Part shown: positions 25,835 to 35,929 of the stretch, piece by piece | Layout: each line of letters starts with the position of its first letter | How positions within the stretch are numbered: the stretch's first letter is position 1 | Assembly (NCBI RefSeq): GCF_004116405.1 | Contig: NZ_SDIC01000010.1 | Span: 1-64,000, forward strand | Source of the DNA: Halegenticoccus tardaugens | GTDB lineage: Archaea > Halobacteriota > Halobacteria > Halobacteriales > Haloferacaceae | Direction of reading: 5' to 3' | Length of the DNA stretch: 64,000 bases | Position numbers and translations under genes: made by a program | Notes under the pieces: model-generated | The model's input: the letters and a program-made list of their open reading frames with translations, nothing else | Told to the model about the DNA's origin: nothing | The model's database searches: none

Positions 25835-27289
25835 ATGCGCCGACCACAGTCGCGACGTGCTGGCCTTGTTTTTGTCTGTTGTATAGTCATTGTTCTCGGC
25901 GTGGCGGTTGGCGTCGGTGTGTCGAGTGTCTCCGCCCAAGTCGATGCGAACGGCGCACCCGATGACTCGTCTGACGACAATTCCTCGACCAACAACGAGA
26001 CTGGAGACGGTACTGGCGTTGTCGGACCATCGAACTGGGTCGATGGCGTTGGCGGTAGCGGGGGTGGTAGTACGGGCGTCTCTGCGAACGAGTCTGGAGT
26101 CTCCGCCGGTGCGAGTGGTGGCGGTGGCTTCGGCGTGGGGTCGTTCGGTATCCCGTCAGGCGAAGAGTGGATGGAATCAGCTATTCAGTGGATTATCGAC
26201 GAGACCACGTCCGAGGTCGCGGGATATGTCGACGGATTCAATCACATCATGTTCACGGTCCCCGCGCCGGGTGAACCGCTTGATCCGGTGTCGTGGTACA
26301 CCGACGACAGCGGCTGGTGGCCGGGGACATATGTGATGTTCTGGATCTCAGCGGCGATTTCGATGGTGTTGTACATCCCGGCGGTGGCGTTCGGGGTTGA
26401 CAAGCCGAATTCGAACGAAAGGACGGCCACGCTGTTACGGATTGTGAAGGCGTTTGCCATTGGGACGCTCTTCGGCATTCCCGTGTTGGCGATGGGAGGC
26501 CACGCTATCAACGCATTCAGTCTTGCTATTGCACCCTCGGGGACAGAGTTCATGGAGACGCCCGGTGACGTCTCGAAACTTGGCCTGGGGCTGATCTTCG
26601 GCTTCGCGCTTGTCATAGCCAAGTCGGGCGTCGTCTTCGTTGGGCTGCTCGCCCTCCTCGGGTTGTGGTTTTTGATGTTCGTCTGCTACGCGTTCTGGCC
26701 GCTGTGTTGGGCGTTTGCCGTCCAAGAATCGTCTAACGTCCGTAACGTCGGGTACGTCGGGATTGCCACGTATGTCATCCTCTTGGCGATCAACTTCTTC
26801 CAGACAGGGATTCTCCGATTCCTCTATCACTTGCCGTTCTCGGTGGGGGATATCAACGGAACGCTGCTGGCGCTTGCCGTGACGATCGTCGGGCTGACGG
26901 TCGCATTGATCGCTCTGCCGATTGGCGGGTTCGAGAAACTCTTGCCTGCGAGTGCGGCCGTAATGGGCCAGCGTGCAGCTCGGAAGGCCGGAGGCTTCTC
27001 CGTGGGACGGGGGGCGTACAACCGCTATCGGGCTGCTACCGCGGATACCACGGCTGGATCGACGCCTGCGCCACGTGGAAGTGGTCCAGTTCGCGACCCA
27101 CCGCAGCGGACACCCCACTCGACATCCCCGCGACGGACGAGTGGCGGCATGACCGCCGCGGCCACCCCGCCGGGGAGTGGCCCGATGAGCCACTCTGGGA
27201 GCCGGTCTTCGCAGTTCAACCGCCGGACGGACCGTCTCACTCAGGACAGTTCGCCGACTGTCTCCCCGCCGGATCGGAGCGTGCGTTAA
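25835..27289 (+). CDS. VirB6-like polytopic membrane protein
   Basis: This 484-aa protein has a signal segment VFVCCIVIVLGVAVGVGVSS, then an exported Asp/Ser/Gly-rich linker. About six membrane helices follow from 165 to 375 (among them VMFWISAAISMVLYIPAVAF, LIFGFALVIAKSGVVFVGLL, VGYVGIATYVILLAINFFQT). The cytoplasmic tail is Pro/Ser/Arg-rich. Such a polytopic core before a VirB4 ATPase is the VirB6/TrbL position in type IV secretion. Starts 19 bp after the pilin-like gene. Confidence 0.5.
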   Translation: MRRPQSRRAGLVFVCCIVIVLGVAVGVGVSSVSAQVDANGAPDDSSDDNSSTNNETGDGTGVVGPSNWVDGVGGSGGGSTGVSANESGVSAGASGGGGFGVGSFGIPSGEEWMESAIQWIIDETTSEVAGYVDGFNHIMFTVPAPGEPLDPVSWYTDDSGWWPGTYVMFWISAAISMVLYIPAVAFGVDKPNSNERTATLLRIVKAFAIGTLFGIPVLAMGGHAINAFSLAIAPSGTEFMETPGDVSKLGLGLIFGFALVIAKSGVVFVGLLALLGLWFLMFVCYAFWPLCWAFAVQESSNVRNVGYVGIATYVILLAINFFQTGILRFLYHLPFSVGDINGTLLALAVTIVGLTVALIALPIGGFEKLLPASAAVMGQRAARKAGGFSVGRGAYNRYRAATADTTAGSTPAPRGSGPVRDPPQRTPHSTSPRRTSGGMTAAATPPGSGPMSHSGSRSSQFNRRTDRLTQDSSPTVSPPDRSVR

Positions 27290-27356
27290 CCACTGCCCTC
27301 TCGGCACTCCCATCATTCAGACCACGGTAAGAAAAGAAGATATGACACGATAGACT

Positions 27357-30300
27357 ATGAATACACAATCACAGTCAGATCGGACGGACGGGCCACCTGC
27401 GAATCACATCACGCTCCCCTACATCGATACGTCGATTGAGATCTGGGGGCCGATCCACTTTGGCGACCTCAAAGCGTTAAGCGTTCCCCTCGCCTGTGCC
27501 ATCATCGGCATCGTCGCTGTCGCCGCCGACCTACCCGTCGTGTCGGTACCGTTCTTCGCGGTGGCGGGTCTCTCTCTCGCGGTCTGTACGTACGCCATCG
27601 CGTCGAACCCCCACTACATGGGGACGAAAGAGCGAGTTGAATCATGGGTTGAGGCGAAGCAGATCGAGCGTGAAATGCCCCTCGGATGGGAGGATGCCCT
27701 GGGGCGACAACTGCACGGCGTCGAACAGCCTTTCCGTGACGGAACGGTCTGCATGGCCGACGGGCGAACTGTCGCCATGCTTGGTGTGCGAGGCATGAAC
27801 TCGGCGATGCTCAAAGCCGACCGGGCACAGTCGCTCACCTCACAGCTGGGCATGGCGATCGACGAGGATATCCGCGACTTCGATTTCTCCATGTATGCCA
27901 CGACCGATGAAAGCGACCCCGAAACCCTCGTCGAACACCTTGAGGACCGTGCCCTCGGCCGGGGGGCAAGCGACCCGCTGGGGTCGACGTCACGGGCGTC
28001 GAAATACCTCCAGACGTTGTTGTTGAACGTTGCTGAGTGGTTCGTCGATGTGGACGAACCGCAGTGGCAGGCCACGCCGTGGGATTACTACATCGTCGTC
28101 GAATCGCGGTCGGGCGAAGGAACGGGATGGGACCCGGGCCAGATGGAACACCTCGGACGGATGGAGCGCCTACGCGCCCGCGTCACTGGCTCAGCCCCCG
28201 GACGGAATCGGAGTCAGCAGTCGAGCCGACAGCAGGAACGCCTCAAGAAGCGCGTCCGTGCGGCCGAAGACGCCTTCGGGTCTGTCGAAGGAGTTGAGGT
28301 TGAGCGGGTGGATCTCCTCGAACACATCGGCCTCCTCGCCCGCTATTGGACTTCTGAAAAGGGCACGCCGAGTGAGGCAACGGTGAACGCGATGGCGAAC
28401 GACACGGCACGTGTCCGTGAACACGAGACGGCGACGGAACGCCTACTCACGCCGTCAATCTACCAAGTCGACGAGGGGCGGATTCGCGTTGGCGACCATC
28501 TCACCCGGACGTACCACATTATGGGGTGGCCCGCACAGCCGCAAGCGATGTTCCTCGGTGAGTTGTTCACGCTGCGGGGCGTGAACCTTGACGTTCGCAT
28601 TCACTGTCACGCAGAGGACAAAAACCACGCAATGGACGAGTTGGAGCGCCACATGGCCGACGTTGACTCCGAAGAGCGCAAGCGACTCGAAGAGGGCGAC
28701 ATGTCTGGCCAGCGAATCCAGTCAGACAAACAGGCCGCCTATGTGATGTACGACGAACTGCACAACACGTCCGCCCAACCGTGGCAAGTCAGTATGTACG
28801 TCACCGTCCGCGCCGGTCCTGACGAGGCGTATGAAGTCGCCGAATCCTCCTCGTATGACTTCGAAAACCTCCACATGGCGAAAGTGAAGGCACTCGAAGA
28901 TGCGTGTAGCAAGGTCCTCCGTATCCTCAAGAATCGCCCGGCGAACCTCTCGCCGCGGGGGACGGACGCCTTCCCGATGCGGGCGTTCGAGAGTGGCTCG
29001 CCAACAGGGCGGGATGCCGTCGAGGAAGATGGCGAGAAGGCGAAAACGACGCGGATGCTTGGCGGGGCGATTGGGGCGATGTTCCCGTGGTGTACGGGCA
29101 CAATTCAGGAGAAATGCGGTGTTCGATTCGGGCGGAACAAGCAGAACGGGACGCCCATTATCGCGGATCCGTTCAAGCGAGGGGCAGCCCCACACGCGCT
29201 CACCATCGGCCAGTCTCGATCAGGAAAAACCTACTGCTCACAGACGGGACTGTCGGAGTGGTACGCTGCACGTGATGACCGGACGCTTATCGTCTGCGAC
29301 ACTGAGGGCGGGTTTACGTCGTTCACAAAGGCACTCGACGGACGACACATCGAAGTAGGCTCTGGCGAGGACGTCATCAACCCCTTCGAAATTCGCAAAG
29401 CACCTCGGTCAGAGATTGAGTCAGGCAAGGCGATCGGAAACTTCGAACGGAAGTGCAAGGAGGTCTCGGAGTTCTTCGCCTCGATCCTCCGGTCCCAAGG
29501 GTCGGACCCGGGCAACTACTACTCGGTCATCGGGGACGCGGTCAGAGAGACGTACAAGCGGGCGGGTATCACGGACGAACCAGAGACGCACGCGCGGAAA
29601 AGCCCTGACCCACGCGACTTCATTGACGCCCTTCGGGATATTCTCAATAACGCCGAGGCCGACCGCTACACGTTCACGTCCGACGAGCTAGAAATAGAGC
29701 GCAAGCGTGAACTGGCGGCGAAACTCCTTGAGAAACTCTCTGGATTCCGCGAGGGCAACGAATTCGAGCACATGCTGGGGGAAACGTCGGCCAGTATTCT
29801 CGATCCCGACGAGCGGATGATCTACCTTGACCTGAAGAACTTCAATCACGCCTCGGAGGCCGAGAAGTCCGTGCAGTTGCACCTCATGCTTGGGCAGATC
29901 GGACAGAAGATCAAACGTGCGCCGGGCGAGACGATCTTCCTTATTGACGAGGCGCATCTCTTGATGCACTCACGGGAAATGGTCGAGTGGTTGCAGAACG
30001 CCGCGCGGGCGTGGGCACGCTATGACGCGTGTCTGTGGTTCGTGACGCAATCGCCCCGGGAATTCATCGAACGTGCGAGGGATACCGGCGAGGGTGAAGA
30101 GAACCAACGCAGTACGATCCTCGAACAGTGTACTACACGGCAGGTATTCCGGACGCCCATGACGACGTCGGAGTTGTTCAAGGACCTGGGGATGAACGAC
30201 ATTCAGACGAAGTACGTCATGCAGAAGGCTGTCCCCGGGAAGGCACAGCGGGGCTATTCAGAGTGTCTCATCAACTTCCAGGACCGCGAAGGCTGGTGGG

Positions 30301-30425
30301 AGTGCCACGTCGAGGCCGCCCCCTTCCAGGACGTGCTCTGGAACTACAGCCACCAAGACGACGGGGATTTCGACGAGTATCTCCGCAAGCAGTGGTACGA
30401 CCGCCGGGAGAGCCAGCATGTTTGA
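27357..30425 (+). CDS. VirB4-like conjugation ATPase
   Basis: In this 1022-aa protein, residues 1-85 resemble a fused PrgI/VirB3-type segment: IHFGDLKALSVPLACAIIGI with two membrane helices. Walker A is IGQSRSGKTY at about 617-626, Walker B TIFLIDEAHLL at about 860-870, and an ATPase sensor strand CLWFVTQSPREF follows. The middle region, about 200-560, is the VirB4-type N-terminal domain. VirB4 proteins power pilus assembly and substrate transfer. It ends inside the next gene (8-bp overlap), indicating tight co-translation. Confidence 0.8.
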   Translation: MNTQSQSDRTDGPPANHITLPYIDTSIEIWGPIHFGDLKALSVPLACAIIGIVAVAADLPVVSVPFFAVAGLSLAVCTYAIASNPHYMGTKERVESWVEAKQIEREMPLGWEDALGRQLHGVEQPFRDGTVCMADGRTVAMLGVRGMNSAMLKADRAQSLTSQLGMAIDEDIRDFDFSMYATTDESDPETLVEHLEDRALGRGASDPLGSTSRASKYLQTLLLNVAEWFVDVDEPQWQATPWDYYIVVESRSGEGTGWDPGQMEHLGRMERLRARVTGSAPGRNRSQQSSRQQERLKKRVRAAEDAFGSVEGVEVERVDLLEHIGLLARYWTSEKGTPSEATVNAMANDTARVREHETATERLLTPSIYQVDEGRIRVGDHLTRTYHIMGWPAQPQAMFLGELFTLRGVNLDVRIHCHAEDKNHAMDELERHMADVDSEERKRLEEGDMSGQRIQSDKQAAYVMYDELHNTSAQPWQVSMYVTVRAGPDEAYEVAESSSYDFENLHMAKVKALEDACSKVLRILKNRPANLSPRGTDAFPMRAFESGSPTGRDAVEEDGEKAKTTRMLGGAIGAMFPWCTGTIQEKCGVRFGRNKQNGTPIIADPFKRGAAPHALTIGQSRSGKTYCSQTGLSEWYAARDDRTLIVCDTEGGFTSFTKALDGRHIEVGSGEDVINPFEIRKAPRSEIESGKAIGNFERKCKEVSEFFASILRSQGSDPGNYYSVIGDAVRETYKRAGITDEPETHARKSPDPRDFIDALRDILNNAEADRYTFTSDELEIERKRELAAKLLEKLSGFREGNEFEHMLGETSASILDPDERMIYLDLKNFNHASEAEKSVQLHLMLGQIGQKIKRAPGETIFLIDEAHLLMHSREMVEWLQNAARAWARYDACLWFVTQSPREFIERARDTGEGEENQRSTILEQCTTRQVFRTPMTTSELFKDLGMNDIQTKYVMQKAVPGKAQRGYSECLINFQDREGWWECHVEAAPFQDVLWNYSHQDDGDFDEYLRKQWYDRRESQHV

Positions 30426-33400
30426 GCGGTTTAAGTCTCAAGAGACCCACGAGCAAGCCGGATACGAGGCGCTCCGAATCGATTCAGACCTCGCCTCGTC
30501 GTTCGCCTCGACGGTCGATCGAGAGGCGATTACCGTCCGTCCGGACAAGGACAATGGCGGCATCCCCGCGATGGTGGAAGTGCTCGACGCACTCCACACG
30601 GTCGACACCAAAAGCCCGTGGCTTACCCGCAAAACGACGAACGTCTCTCCCGCCCATTCTTTCGAGATTCGATACGCGTGTGAAGGTCGGAACGACGAGC
30701 GACTCCTCTCGCTTCGGTACCTCGCCGGGAGTGACGGGACTGACGGAACGTTAGAACGCCAACTCATCCAGCAATATCCCGATTCACAACTCGACCGGAC
30801 GGACCCGTCTTTCCTTGACGTCGACGAAGGCGATTACGTGGCGGGGGCGTCGCTTGGACTCCGGCGGTACACACTCTTGCCCATCAAGAATATCGAACTC
30901 AAGGGGTGGCGCTCTGACCCCACCGGATCGATCATGACGGAGATGGTGGCCGCCAACGACGAGTCACCGATTGAAGCCGATGTGATTACCCAGATTATGT
31001 TTCGCCCAGCCATGCGTGACTGGCGCGAGGGCGTGCGGAACGGGGGCGGTCCGGCCGACGCTGACGATCCGAACATCCACGGAACGCCGAGCATCCGCGA
31101 TTTAGTGCATAACCTCCGCCAACCCACGTACACGAAAGAGCGACGTGTTTTCACCTCTGAGACGATCGAACACCCGCCCTCGAAGGTGGACAAGCAAGTC
31201 GCGACGATGCTCGAAGAACAGCAGGGCGAACACGGGTGGGAGTTGGCGATCCGCGTCTTTGCAGTCTCCTCGGATGCGGATGTCGCGGTCCGTCGAGCCG
31301 CGAAAGTCGCCGGGATGTACCGTAACTTCTACGAATCGAACACCGAACAGACCTTCGAGCCGCACCCTCAGACGGGTGACGATCTCCGCACGCTCGTCGA
31401 CACGGCCGCCCGGCGCGAGTGGGAGGACGTTGGGATGGTCAAGACACAGTTGGAACTCGCTGGACTCGTGAACGTCCCGAAGGCGAAGGACGTGAATACC
31501 AACAAAATGCAGTGGTCGATGTCCAAGCCCGGCGAGGGCGTCCCCCCGGGAACACCCCGATACGACTTCGACGCGGCCGGGATTGAGTCAGAAGCCACGC
31601 GGAAAGAGCGGCAAGTGACCATGCTCGAAGAGCCCGGCGACGATGTCTTTTGGTTAGGCTTCGGGAGTCGGAACGGGACGGAAGTCGGTGTCCATGAACG
31701 CTATCTCAACGCCCACATGCAGGTGACCGGCGGGACGCGAAAGGGCAAGACGAACACACTCACCCAGATCGGCGAACAGATCATGGAACGCGGTCACGGG
31801 GCGCTCGTCATCGTCAACGGGAAAGAGAGCGACGACGAACGGTTCGTCGAGGCGTGGCCAGAGGATCGCCCAGAAGAGGACTTCGTCTTTATTGACACGG
31901 GTGATGAGTTCGAAAAGCGCGTTCGTTTCAATCTTCTCGAACTCCCGACTGATGCCGACCCAGGGACGGTCGAGTTTTCGACGGCAGTCGAAGCCCTCGC
32001 TGACGACTGGTCGGCTTCCTTCGCCCAGGCTGGCGGTGGCTCAGACAACTACTGGGGGGCGTTGATGAACCGGCTGACCCGCACCATCATCCGCGGGATG
32101 GAAGAGTCAGGCAAGACGTGTACGCCCCTGGACCTTGCAGCGGCGTGTTCGTCCGCAGAGGGCGTCGGACGGTTCAAAGAGTGGATGGATCAAGAGCGGA
32201 TTCACTTCGTCCGCGAGGCCGCCGAGCGCCTCGCCGAGAAGGAAGATGCAGATCTCGAACCCCTCGCTGGGCGGATGGATATGCTCACCCAACACGCAGG
32301 GATGCGGAACTTCCTGTGTGCCCGCAATCCAACCGCCTCGATTCAGGACTTCGTCCGCGAGGGGAAGGTGTGCGTCCTCCGCATCGACCCCTCGCTTGGA
32401 GAAACAGAGACGAAGTTCATGCTCACGCCAATTGTCCGCCGGTTCTATACTGCCAAGCGGACGCTCCCGGACGCTCCACGGTTCTACCTCATTTGGGATG
32501 AGTTCGACAAGTGCGTGAGTCCGTTGACGAACATCCACGAAATGCTCTCGATCGCGGGCGGGCACGACTTCCGGATGATCCTCGCGTGCCAAGCCCCGTC
32601 GAACCAGCTGTATGACCGCCTCAAGAAGGCCATGCAGAACCAGATTGACACGGCCGTTTCCTTCGGGACCGGAAAGGAAGACGCCCGGTATGTCGCGTCG
32701 CATCATACCCTCGACGCGGACGAACTCGCTGGAATCGGTCGCTACAAGTTCTGGTTGCGGACGTACTACCAGCGGGGGGCAGACGAGGACAAAACGTATT
32801 CATACAAAGTCGACGCCTTCCCACCCTCCCGAGAAGTCCGCCAGGAGGTCCTCGGCGACGAGACCGTCACCGACCGCGACGTTGCACGGATGAAACGCGA
32901 GTCGGTCGAGCGGTATGGCGACGTCCCCGAGTCCGCAGAACAACTCAAGGCCGAGTCGCACTTTTACGACGAAGTACAGGCACCCACCGACGGTGAGGGA
33001 AGCGACGGTGTGGGCGATATTGATGGCACGCTCGATGACGTGTTGGCGGCGGCGTTCGCCCTGACCGTCCGCGAGGACGAGGGGGATACTATCGACACGG
33101 GCGCTCTCGTGACGCTTGTCAAGTCCAATACGAACCTCCCGTACAACCACGCTGACACGCTTGTCCAGCGGGCGAATGCACGCGAATTAGTCACGCTCTC
33201 TCCCGACGGCTCGACGGCCGCACTCACACCCGAGGGCCGTGAACGTCTCTTCGACAGTGGAAAGGCGGGGTCGACCGGCGGCATCGGACATCAAGCCCCT
33301 ATGGAGTGCATCGCCCGGACGTGCGACGAGATGGGGTATGTCGTTGATATCCCGGTCCAAGACGGGGGTGAACTCCCCGATCTCCTTGGAACGCTTCCCC

Positions 33401-34182
33401 TGTCCGTTGGCGGGGCGACCTTCACCGAGGCCCAACGTAATCGTGACCGTCTCAAGGACGACTACCCAGCGGTCTTTGATCTCTCCGCGGACGGCGAGCT
33501 CGCCATCGAATTCGAAAAGGGGACGGTCGACCGCCCGGCACAGATCGGCGCGAACCTCCACAAAGCCATCGAGGCGTCACCACCGAGGCACGTTCTGTTT
33601 GTCGTCTCCCCGGGTGAAGACGACTACACTGCCGTGGCGGACAAGCTCGCCAGAAAGCTCTCCGAGCCCGTCCTTACCTACGAAAACCCTCCCTCGGATG
33701 TCTCCCGGAGATTTCACCGCAATGGCGCACTCTCTCGGAGTGGCCAGCAGATCGCTCTCCCTGGGGAAACACACCAGTGGGTCGACCCCGGGGATGGCAG
33801 CGTCGTCCTCCGCAACGCTGAGGGGACGGTCTACGCCCGCTTTACGACTCACAAAGCATTCGAGGATGCAGGTGTCGAGGACTTCCCGGCAGCCTTCGAT
33901 GACGTCCCAGACGACTACACTGCCGTCTCGACGCCGTTCGTTCCCGAGTGGGAATTCGAGACGCTCCCGACGCCCGACCAGTGGGATATCGCTATCCTTC
34001 CGACCGAACGTGGTGAACCCTTGCAGTGGTTCGACCCTGAGACGGGACAGACCTTCCCCCTCCCCGACCGCCACCGCACCGGTGTGGGTGCGAGTGGGTC
34101 CACTGGCAAGGGGAGTGTGGTCGAAGGCACCCACGAGGAGGCCTCGGATGAGGCAAATTCCGACCTCTGGAGTGACCTGTAA
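30418..34182 (+). CDS. VirD4/TraG-like coupling ATPase, unusually large
   Basis: In this 1254-aa protein, Walker A is VTGGTRKGKTNT at about 436-447 and Walker B RFYLIWDEFDKC at about 688-699. A HerA/VirD4-type motor region spans about 400-850 (LACQAPSNQLYDRLKKAMQN, sensor). Conjugative coupling proteins bring DNA-protein substrates to the channel. No N-terminal membrane helix is obvious, unlike classic VirD4; the 430-residue N-terminal part may take that place. The C-terminal 400 residues include a helix-turn-helix-like segment near 900 and an acidic end. Overlaps its neighbours at both ends. Confidence 0.75.
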   Translation: MFERFKSQETHEQAGYEALRIDSDLASSFASTVDREAITVRPDKDNGGIPAMVEVLDALHTVDTKSPWLTRKTTNVSPAHSFEIRYACEGRNDERLLSLRYLAGSDGTDGTLERQLIQQYPDSQLDRTDPSFLDVDEGDYVAGASLGLRRYTLLPIKNIELKGWRSDPTGSIMTEMVAANDESPIEADVITQIMFRPAMRDWREGVRNGGGPADADDPNIHGTPSIRDLVHNLRQPTYTKERRVFTSETIEHPPSKVDKQVATMLEEQQGEHGWELAIRVFAVSSDADVAVRRAAKVAGMYRNFYESNTEQTFEPHPQTGDDLRTLVDTAARREWEDVGMVKTQLELAGLVNVPKAKDVNTNKMQWSMSKPGEGVPPGTPRYDFDAAGIESEATRKERQVTMLEEPGDDVFWLGFGSRNGTEVGVHERYLNAHMQVTGGTRKGKTNTLTQIGEQIMERGHGALVIVNGKESDDERFVEAWPEDRPEEDFVFIDTGDEFEKRVRFNLLELPTDADPGTVEFSTAVEALADDWSASFAQAGGGSDNYWGALMNRLTRTIIRGMEESGKTCTPLDLAAACSSAEGVGRFKEWMDQERIHFVREAAERLAEKEDADLEPLAGRMDMLTQHAGMRNFLCARNPTASIQDFVREGKVCVLRIDPSLGETETKFMLTPIVRRFYTAKRTLPDAPRFYLIWDEFDKCVSPLTNIHEMLSIAGGHDFRMILACQAPSNQLYDRLKKAMQNQIDTAVSFGTGKEDARYVASHHTLDADELAGIGRYKFWLRTYYQRGADEDKTYSYKVDAFPPSREVRQEVLGDETVTDRDVARMKRESVERYGDVPESAEQLKAESHFYDEVQAPTDGEGSDGVGDIDGTLDDVLAAAFALTVREDEGDTIDTGALVTLVKSNTNLPYNHADTLVQRANARELVTLSPDGSTAALTPEGRERLFDSGKAGSTGGIGHQAPMECIARTCDEMGYVVDIPVQDGGELPDLLGTLPLSVGGATFTEAQRNRDRLKDDYPAVFDLSADGELAIEFEKGTVDRPAQIGANLHKAIEASPPRHVLFVVSPGEDDYTAVADKLARKLSEPVLTYENPPSDVSRRFHRNGALSRSGQQIALPGETHQWVDPGDGSVVLRNAEGTVYARFTTHKAFEDAGVEDFPAAFDDVPDDYTAVSTPFVPEWEFETLPTPDQWDIAILPTERGEPLQWFDPETGQTFPLPDRHRTGVGASGSTGKGSVVEGTHEEASDEANSDLWSDL

Positions 34183-35495
34183 TGCGTCGCCGGGCGTTCC
34201 TTAGTTCGCTTGGGGCGCTTGGAGCGACCGCTCTCTCGGGATGTGTCGCTCATACGCCCGGCAGTGCGTCTGGTGTCCAGAAAGACAACGGGAATAGGGA
34301 TACGGACGGAAATAGCACGACGGGCGGCCAGCGTGGGGCATCACCCGACCAAGTCGTCCCTTCCGCTCTCAATCCTGGCCAGTATGCACAGGCGTTTGAC
34401 CGCGTTGTCGATATCACGCAGGTCGGTGCCGACCCAACTGGCTCTGAACCGATCGACGATGTCCTTGACTCGATCGCCGAAAGTGGGACGCTCGTCGTCT
34501 TCCCTCAAGGCGTCTATAAGATGAATCGGCAACACCGCTATACCGGTCAGTCGGACATGGGCTTTATCGGCCAGAATGCGGTGCTTCGACACGGCCGCGT
34601 GGACGCTATCGACCGTTTCTCCGTGACAGAAGGCGAGTTCGACGGCCACGCCCGCCTCTTCCGTGTCGGTGTCGACTACGACCTCCACAACGGGGCGTTC
34701 GTCTTCGGCGGCTTCATCGTCGACTGGGATGGCCCGAACCGCGGGATGCAACTGCTCGACCACAACACCGCAGGAGATTCTGAGATTCGAAATATCGTCT
34801 TCCGGGGGCGGCACTCGCTCGGATGTGAGGGTGCGCTCAGACTCAACCCGCAGACGCCCGACTCGACGTGTCTCCTCCAGAACATCGATATGCGAGCTGG
34901 CGGGCAGCACTACACCGACACCATCAACACGCGGTCTGAACGAGATGGCGAGTCGTGGGCGACCTCTGGACTCACCGCCCACCCTGACAAGGCGGGGACG
35001 CTCCACGTCGATCGCGTCTATTGTGGCGGGTGGCCCGACAACGGGTTGTATGTCAAAGGCGGCCCCGGACAAACGATCGTAACGCACAGTATCGCCGCCA
35101 ACTCAAAAATCGCCAATATCCGCATCAACGGCAAGGGGTCGCTTATCGACCGTTGCACTGTGATTATCAACCGCGAGATTTCCGAGCACTTCGACGGACA
35201 GGTTGGCATCCGACTCGATGACGGTACCCCCACACTCCGGCGGACGCGCGTCGAGATTTCCTCACCTATCCCGACATACGCCATTTTCTCGCGGCAGGTC
35301 GAAGAGGCGTGGATCCACAACGTCGATGTCGCTCTGGGAGTCGATTGCGTTGGCATTATGTGCTCAGAACTGGCCGGCCCGACACACATCACGAACGTCC
35401 GCTTCCGAACGCCTACTACTGGGGGCGGGCGACTCATTCTCGGATCACCCGCTCGCCCCTCGGACGTAACCGACGATGGAGTCACAATCCACTAG
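34182..35495 (+). CDS. Surface lipoprotein with pectate-lyase-like beta-helix
   Basis: This 437-aa protein has a Tat/lipoprotein signal MRRRAFLSSLGALGATALSG with lipobox LSGC. After a hydrophilic spacer, VDITQVGADPTGSEPIDDVL ... LVVFPQGVYKMN is the start pattern of the pectate-lyase-3 superfamily. Regular short strands follow to the end, consistent with a right-handed parallel beta-helix. Its ATG overlaps the stop of the coupling ATPase by one base, so it belongs to the secretion operon. It may be an adhesin or glycan-active tip protein that contacts the recipient surface; this is inference. Confidence 0.65.
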   Translation: MRRRAFLSSLGALGATALSGCVAHTPGSASGVQKDNGNRDTDGNSTTGGQRGASPDQVVPSALNPGQYAQAFDRVVDITQVGADPTGSEPIDDVLDSIAESGTLVVFPQGVYKMNRQHRYTGQSDMGFIGQNAVLRHGRVDAIDRFSVTEGEFDGHARLFRVGVDYDLHNGAFVFGGFIVDWDGPNRGMQLLDHNTAGDSEIRNIVFRGRHSLGCEGALRLNPQTPDSTCLLQNIDMRAGGQHYTDTINTRSERDGESWATSGLTAHPDKAGTLHVDRVYCGGWPDNGLYVKGGPGQTIVTHSIAANSKIANIRINGKGSLIDRCTVIINREISEHFDGQVGIRLDDGTPTLRRTRVEISSPIPTYAIFSRQVEEAWIHNVDVALGVDCVGIMCSELAGPTHITNVRFRTPTTGGGRLILGSPARPSDVTDDGVTIH

Positions 35496-35723
35496 TCCAC
35501 GCCTCCCGCGGAGGGCTTCATCCGTTTCTCGTCCATGTCTCGGCAGACAAGTTGCCGTTTGGTAAGGGATGATACCGCGCTATCTCCATCCTCAAAGAAA
35601 GAAGCCGTCAAATGTGCGAAGTCGGGGCTTTGAGATCCCGGGCTCAGTGGGTGGACCTGTCTGTGTTTTTAAGATAGCGACATGTAGTTGACGGGGGCAC
35701 GAAAGCGATGAGGGAAAACGGGA
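35496..35723. other. Intergenic after the secretion operon
   Basis: No gene seen. Contains gatcccgggctcagtgggtgg and an AT-rich tttttaagatagcgacatg. Confidence 0.4.
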
Positions 35724-35825
35724 CTATTCGGAATCGTCGTCGAGTTCGGCGGCGAGGAGCGCCCGCACTTCGTCGAAGTGCGCATGGATTTCGTCGGGCA
35801 TACGCTCGAATTCCGCCTCGCTCAC
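35724..35825 (-). CDS. Possible 33-aa protein, GTG start
   Basis: MSEAEFERMPDEIHAHFDEV ... ends LAAELDDDSE. Helical and acidic. A second tiny frame (MVNYAEDDLAENAEDYIRRF) lies between it and the winged-helix gene upstream. Either could be real in a minus-strand operon, but neither has homology support. Confidence 0.3.
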   Translation of the reverse strand: MSEAEFERMPDEIHAHFDEVRALLAAELDDDSE

Positions 35826-35929
35826 AGGTCGCTCACGTCGTTGATTCCGTGCTATCGTTCAAATCTCCTAATGTAGTCTTCAGCGTTCTCTGCCAAATCA
35901 TCTTCGGCGTAATTCACCATCGTCGCGTC

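Noticed and set aside
26435..27316. 293-codon minus-strand frame opposite the VirB6-like gene
   Set aside because: Arg-rich composition and no motif; the plus strand encodes membrane helices with normal codon use.
30418..34182. Coupling ATPase as a phage terminase or HerA repair helicase
   Set aside because: No capsid, portal or NurA gene is nearby, and the operon order with VirB4-, VirB6- and VirB2-like genes favours secretion.
33239..34204. 321-codon frame inside the coupling-ATPase gene
   Set aside because: Shifted shadow of a clearly coding gene with Ser/Arg/Thr-rich composition.
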